The position numbers were made by a program, and so were the translations under genes. DNA of 7,728 bases from Chitinophagales bacterium (GTDB lineage: Bacteria > Bacteroidota > Bacteroidia > Chitinophagales > JAHDHT01), in NCBI GenBank assembly GCA_020631175.1, contig JAHDHT010000026.1, positions 1 to 7,728 of the forward strand, given 5' to 3'. Within the stretch, counting starts at the first letter, position 1; each line of letters begins with the position of its first letter. A model generated the notes under the pieces. The model worked only from the letters and a program-made list of their open reading frames with translations, searched no databases and had not been told where the DNA came from. Positions 6,165-7,728 of the stretch are shown here, in pieces.

Positions 6165-6168
6165 AAAA

Positions 6169-7014
6169 TCAGTAATCCCCAAGCGTTTCTTCCAACTGTC
6201 CTAATGCATCAGCTGTTTGCTCTTCATTAGTTGCTTTTCCGTGCCATTGATACTTGTCGTGCATAAAATCGACACCGTATCCCATTTTTGTATTTAAAAT
6301 GATAGCTATTGGTTTACCCTGGCCGCAGGCTGCTTTAGCTTTTTGAAGTCCGTCAATTACAGATTGAAGATCATTTCCATCTGCTACATCAATGGTTTTC
6401 CATCCGAAGCTTTCAACTTTTTGCCGGAGATCACCTAAATCCATAACATCTTTAGTTCTTCCATCAATTTGAGCATCATTACGGTCGATCGTAGCAATAA
6501 TGTTATCGATATTATGGTGCGCAGCAAACATAAAAGCTTCCCAGTTTTGACCTTCCTGCAATTCACCATCTCCGTGTAATGAATAGACTAGTTTGGAGTC
6601 ATTATTTTGCTTTTTTCCTAATGCAGCACCAACTGCTACTGAAAGCCCTTGCCCTAATGAGCCACTTGCTACTCTTACGCCCGGAAGATGTTCATGGGTT
6701 GCCGGGTGACCTTGTAATCGGGAGTCAATCTTTCTGAAAGTTTTGAGTTCATCTACCGGAAAATAGCCTGATCTTGCTAAAACACTATAGAAAACCGGTG
6801 AAATATGGCCATTAGACAAGAAGAAGATGTCTTCATTTTCGCCGGACATATTGAATGCCGGATTATGATCCATAATTTCCCAATATAGGGCAACCATAAA
6901 CTCAGTACATCCAAGAGAACCACCGGGATGTCCGCTGTTTACAAGGTGGGTCATTCGAATAATATCTCTTCTCACCTGAGAGCAAACTTTCTTCATTTCA
7001 TCTATAGAAGCCAT
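6169..7014 (-). CDS. tkt: Transketolase, N-terminal half (separate subunit)
   Basis: This 281-residue subunit carries the PP (diphosphate-binding) domain of transketolase, which holds thiamine diphosphate and Mg2+. Visible family motifs are VNSGHPGGSLGCTEFM (25-40), the HPATHEHLPGV segment near 103-113, SGSLGQGLSVAVG (117-129), the metal-binding GDG at 148-150 in HGDGELQEGQNWEA, and its usual companion Asn179 in DRNDAQIDG. The length is normal for a free-standing N-half, and the frame ends cleanly in TGA, so it is a real subunit and not a truncated gene. It needs the C-half encoded at 2124-3086. In many relatives the two genes are adjacent; here repeats and two vWA genes lie between them. The ATG at 7014 is preceded by a TACCTTTG promoter-like box and no Shine-Dalgarno sequence. 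Substrate use is assumed from the family (xylulose 5-phosphate donor; ribose or erythrose phosphate acceptors). Confidence 0.95.
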   Translation of the reverse strand: MASIDEMKKVCSQVRRDIIRMTHLVNSGHPGGSLGCTEFMVALYWEIMDHNPAFNMSGENEDIFFLSNGHISPVFYSVLARSGYFPVDELKTFRKIDSRLQGHPATHEHLPGVRVASGSLGQGLSVAVGAALGKKQNNDSKLVYSLHGDGELQEGQNWEAFMFAAHHNIDNIIATIDRNDAQIDGRTKDVMDLGDLRQKVESFGWKTIDVADGNDLQSVIDGLQKAKAACGQGKPIAIILNTKMGYGVDFMHDKYQWHGKATNEEQTADALGQLEETLGDY

Positions 7015-7030
7015 AGGGATTGCTTTTGGA

Positions 7031-7038
7031 CAAAGGTA
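7031..7038 (-). promoter_or_regulatory. TAnnTTTG -7 box for the transketolase N-half
   Basis: TACCTTTG on the minus strand matches the Bacteroidota -7 consensus TAnnTTTG exactly and ends 16 bases before the ATG at 7014, so the leader would be very short. No TTTG -33 element is seen at the expected distance, so this is a half-supported promoter. If used, it would drive the transketolase N-half and perhaps the genes downstream. Confidence 0.45.
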
Positions 7039-7091
7039 CGTTCTGCCGTAGGATGGATGAGGTGATGCTTTTCAACAGATGTTATTTCTAA

Positions 7092-7172
7092 TTAGTAGCG
7101 CTGTACTGAGTAGCACGGATACACAGTATTTTGAGCTTTAAATTTCTGTGCTACAGAGTACTGTGCTACTAA
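7092..7172. repeat. 81-bp imperfect inverted repeat between divergent genes
   Basis: Arms 7092-7119 and 7145-7172 are complementary at 23 of 28 positions around a 25-base AT-rich loop; the outer 16 bases match at 14. The word GTAGCAC and close variants recur within each arm, so the arms are themselves internally repetitive. It lies between the leftward transketolase gene and the rightward mutase gene, where no terminator is needed, and no T-run follows in either direction. It may be a dispersed palindromic element. The rest of the 319-base gap shows only the two promoter-like boxes. Confidence 0.7.
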
Positions 7173-7268
7173 CAATACAAAAATCTTTTATTCAGAATTT
7201 AGAATTGCGCTTGTTTTGTGTTTGTGTGGCTATATAAGCAGGATATCTTCTCTTTAAGCTATTATTGG

Positions 7269-7276
7269 TATTTTTG
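7269..7276 (+). promoter_or_regulatory. TAnnTTTG -7 box for the icmF-like gene
   Basis: TATTTTTG matches the Bacteroidota -7 consensus TAnnTTTG and lies 57 bases before the ATG at 7334. A clear -33 TTTG is not seen at the usual spacing. Between the box and the start codon ACCCG (7283-7287) can pair with CGGGT (7306-7310), a weak 5-bp leader hairpin. Confidence 0.4.
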
Positions 7277-7333
7277 TAGTCTACCCGATTAACCAAATCA
7301 TCAACCGGGTGTTAAACTATAAAGTTCTTGTCT

Positions 7334-7728
7334 ATGAATATGCCGGCTGTATATAAACCTGTTCATCATGTACGAATCGTAACTGCTGCTTCCTTATTTG
7401 ATGGTCATGATGCGGCAATCAATATCATGCGCAGAATTATACAAGGTTCAGGTGCTGAAGTTATTCATCTCGGACATAATCGCTCCGTAAAAGAAATTGT
7501 AGATACTGCCATTCAGGAAGATGTTCAGGCGATTGCGATAACAAGTTATCAGGGTGGACATAATGAGTTCTTTAAGTATATGTATGATATGCTTCATGAG
7601 CGTGGAGCAGGGCATATTAAAATTTTCGGTGGAGGAGGAGGAACTATCCTTCCATCCGAAATTGAAATGCTACATGAATATGGTATAAATCGAATTTATA
7701 GTCCTGATGACGGTCGGGCTATGGGCTT
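7334..7728 (+). CDS. icmF: Fused isobutyryl-CoA mutase (IcmF-type), N-terminal B12-binding part, cut by the window edge
   Basis: An open frame starts at ATG 7334 and continues past the last base (131 full codons). The visible part is a cobalamin-binding Rossmann domain of the acyl-CoA mutase family. FDGHDAAINIMRRI (22-35) contains the D-x-H motif whose His25 would be the lower cobalt ligand; SYQGG (71-75) and the glycine run FGGGGG (98-103) are the other B12-contact loops. A B12 domain at the N-terminus, with the sequence HLGHNRSVKEIVDTAIQEDV, fits IcmF, in which this domain is followed by a G-protein chaperone and the mutase domain. A typical methylmalonyl-CoA mutase has its B12 domain at the C-terminus. 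The enzyme rearranges branched and straight acyl-CoA carbon skeletons. Downstream domains are outside the window, so a separate small B12 subunit remains possible. A second in-frame ATG lies at 7340. Transcription diverges from the transketolase gene. Confidence 0.85.
   Translation, partial: MNMPAVYKPVHHVRIVTAASLFDGHDAAINIMRRIIQGSGAEVIHLGHNRSVKEIVDTAIQEDVQAIAITSYQGGHNEFFKYMYDMLHERGAGHIKIFGGGGGTILPSEIEMLHEYGINRIYSPDDGRAMG

Larger units (their letters stand above)
5781..6168. other. Repeat-rich spacer between the transketolase N-half and the vWA pair
   Basis: This 388-bp gap in a leftward gene array holds no convincing gene. An 86-codon reading frame crosses it (6037-5777), but much of that frame is translated repeat (for example SLRPSVFAVKAK), so I treat it as spurious. 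From right to left in the spacer are a hexamer array, a 28-bp repeat copy, a heptamer array, a second 28-bp copy, a small hairpin (CTATC-AAACC-GATAG, 5926-5940), the palindromic 16-mer at 5863, and a decayed relative of the 28-mer (TTTACCGCA then GCGCA, from 5838). The vWA pair may have a promoter here: TATCTTTA, read on the minus strand about 20 bases before its start, is close to TAnnTTTG but imperfect. Confidence 0.75.

Noticed and set aside
3204..7057. Word GGATGGA seen seven times on the plus strand (3204, 3363, 3582, 3684, 5107, 5465, 7051)
   Set aside because: Six of the seven lie in vWA genes, and several encode the Ser-Ile-Gln of beta-strand segments such as ISIQ, so codon use and repeated protein motifs explain much of the excess; no regular spacing.
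1..7728. CRISPR array, tRNA or rRNA genes, or a transposase
   Set aside because: No regularly spaced 25-40 bp repeat-spacer pattern, cloverleaf or rRNA-like segment was seen, and no recombinase or transposase motifs occur in any long frame; the two 28-mers are too few and their interval is filled with other repeats.

Overview
The window looks like a chromosomal segment of a Bacteroidota bacterium, probably in the Flavobacteriales/Chitinophagales range. The pointers are moderately AT-rich DNA, no clear Shine-Dalgarno sequences before the genes, TAnnTTTG promoter-like boxes, an ECF sigma module with a CnrX/Spy-like periplasmic protein, a transketolase encoded as two separate polypeptides, an IcmF-type mutase, and CGCAAAG-containing intergenic repeats. 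The species cannot be fixed from the sequence alone.

Almost everything is read leftward (minus strand). In transcription order it runs: transketolase N-terminal half (7014-6169); a repeat-rich spacer of 388 bp; two paralogous secreted von Willebrand A (vWA) proteins (5780-4419 and 4419-3088); transketolase C-terminal half (3086-2124); an ECF sigma factor (2059-1511); a single-pass membrane protein with five F-x-V-P-x-x-Y-F repeats (1478-528); and a secreted Spy/CnrX-like helical protein (550-71). A strong hairpin terminator closes the array at 34-1. Going the other way from a structured intergenic region (7015-7333), a B12-dependent acyl-CoA mutase of the IcmF type begins at 7334 and runs off the right edge.

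Three functional groups can be separated. The transketolase halves should assemble into one thiamine-diphosphate enzyme of the non-oxidative pentose phosphate pathway. The sigma factor, repeat membrane protein and periplasmic helical protein look like an envelope-stress or metal-sensing circuit of the CnrH/CnrY/CnrX layout: sigma, membrane tether, periplasmic sensor. The two vWA proteins are exported, keep complete metal-binding (MIDAS) motifs, share four cysteines at identical spacing, and each end in three similar beta-rich units. Their role is unknown.

The main oddity is layout. The vWA pair sits between the two halves of one enzyme and is joined to the downstream half by a one-base gap. 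A related palindromic 16-mer lies near each end of the pair, and the spacer on one side carries a 28-bp direct repeat, a heptamer array and a hexamer array. This suggests, but does not prove, that the vWA cassette was inserted into an ancestral adjacent transketolase gene pair.
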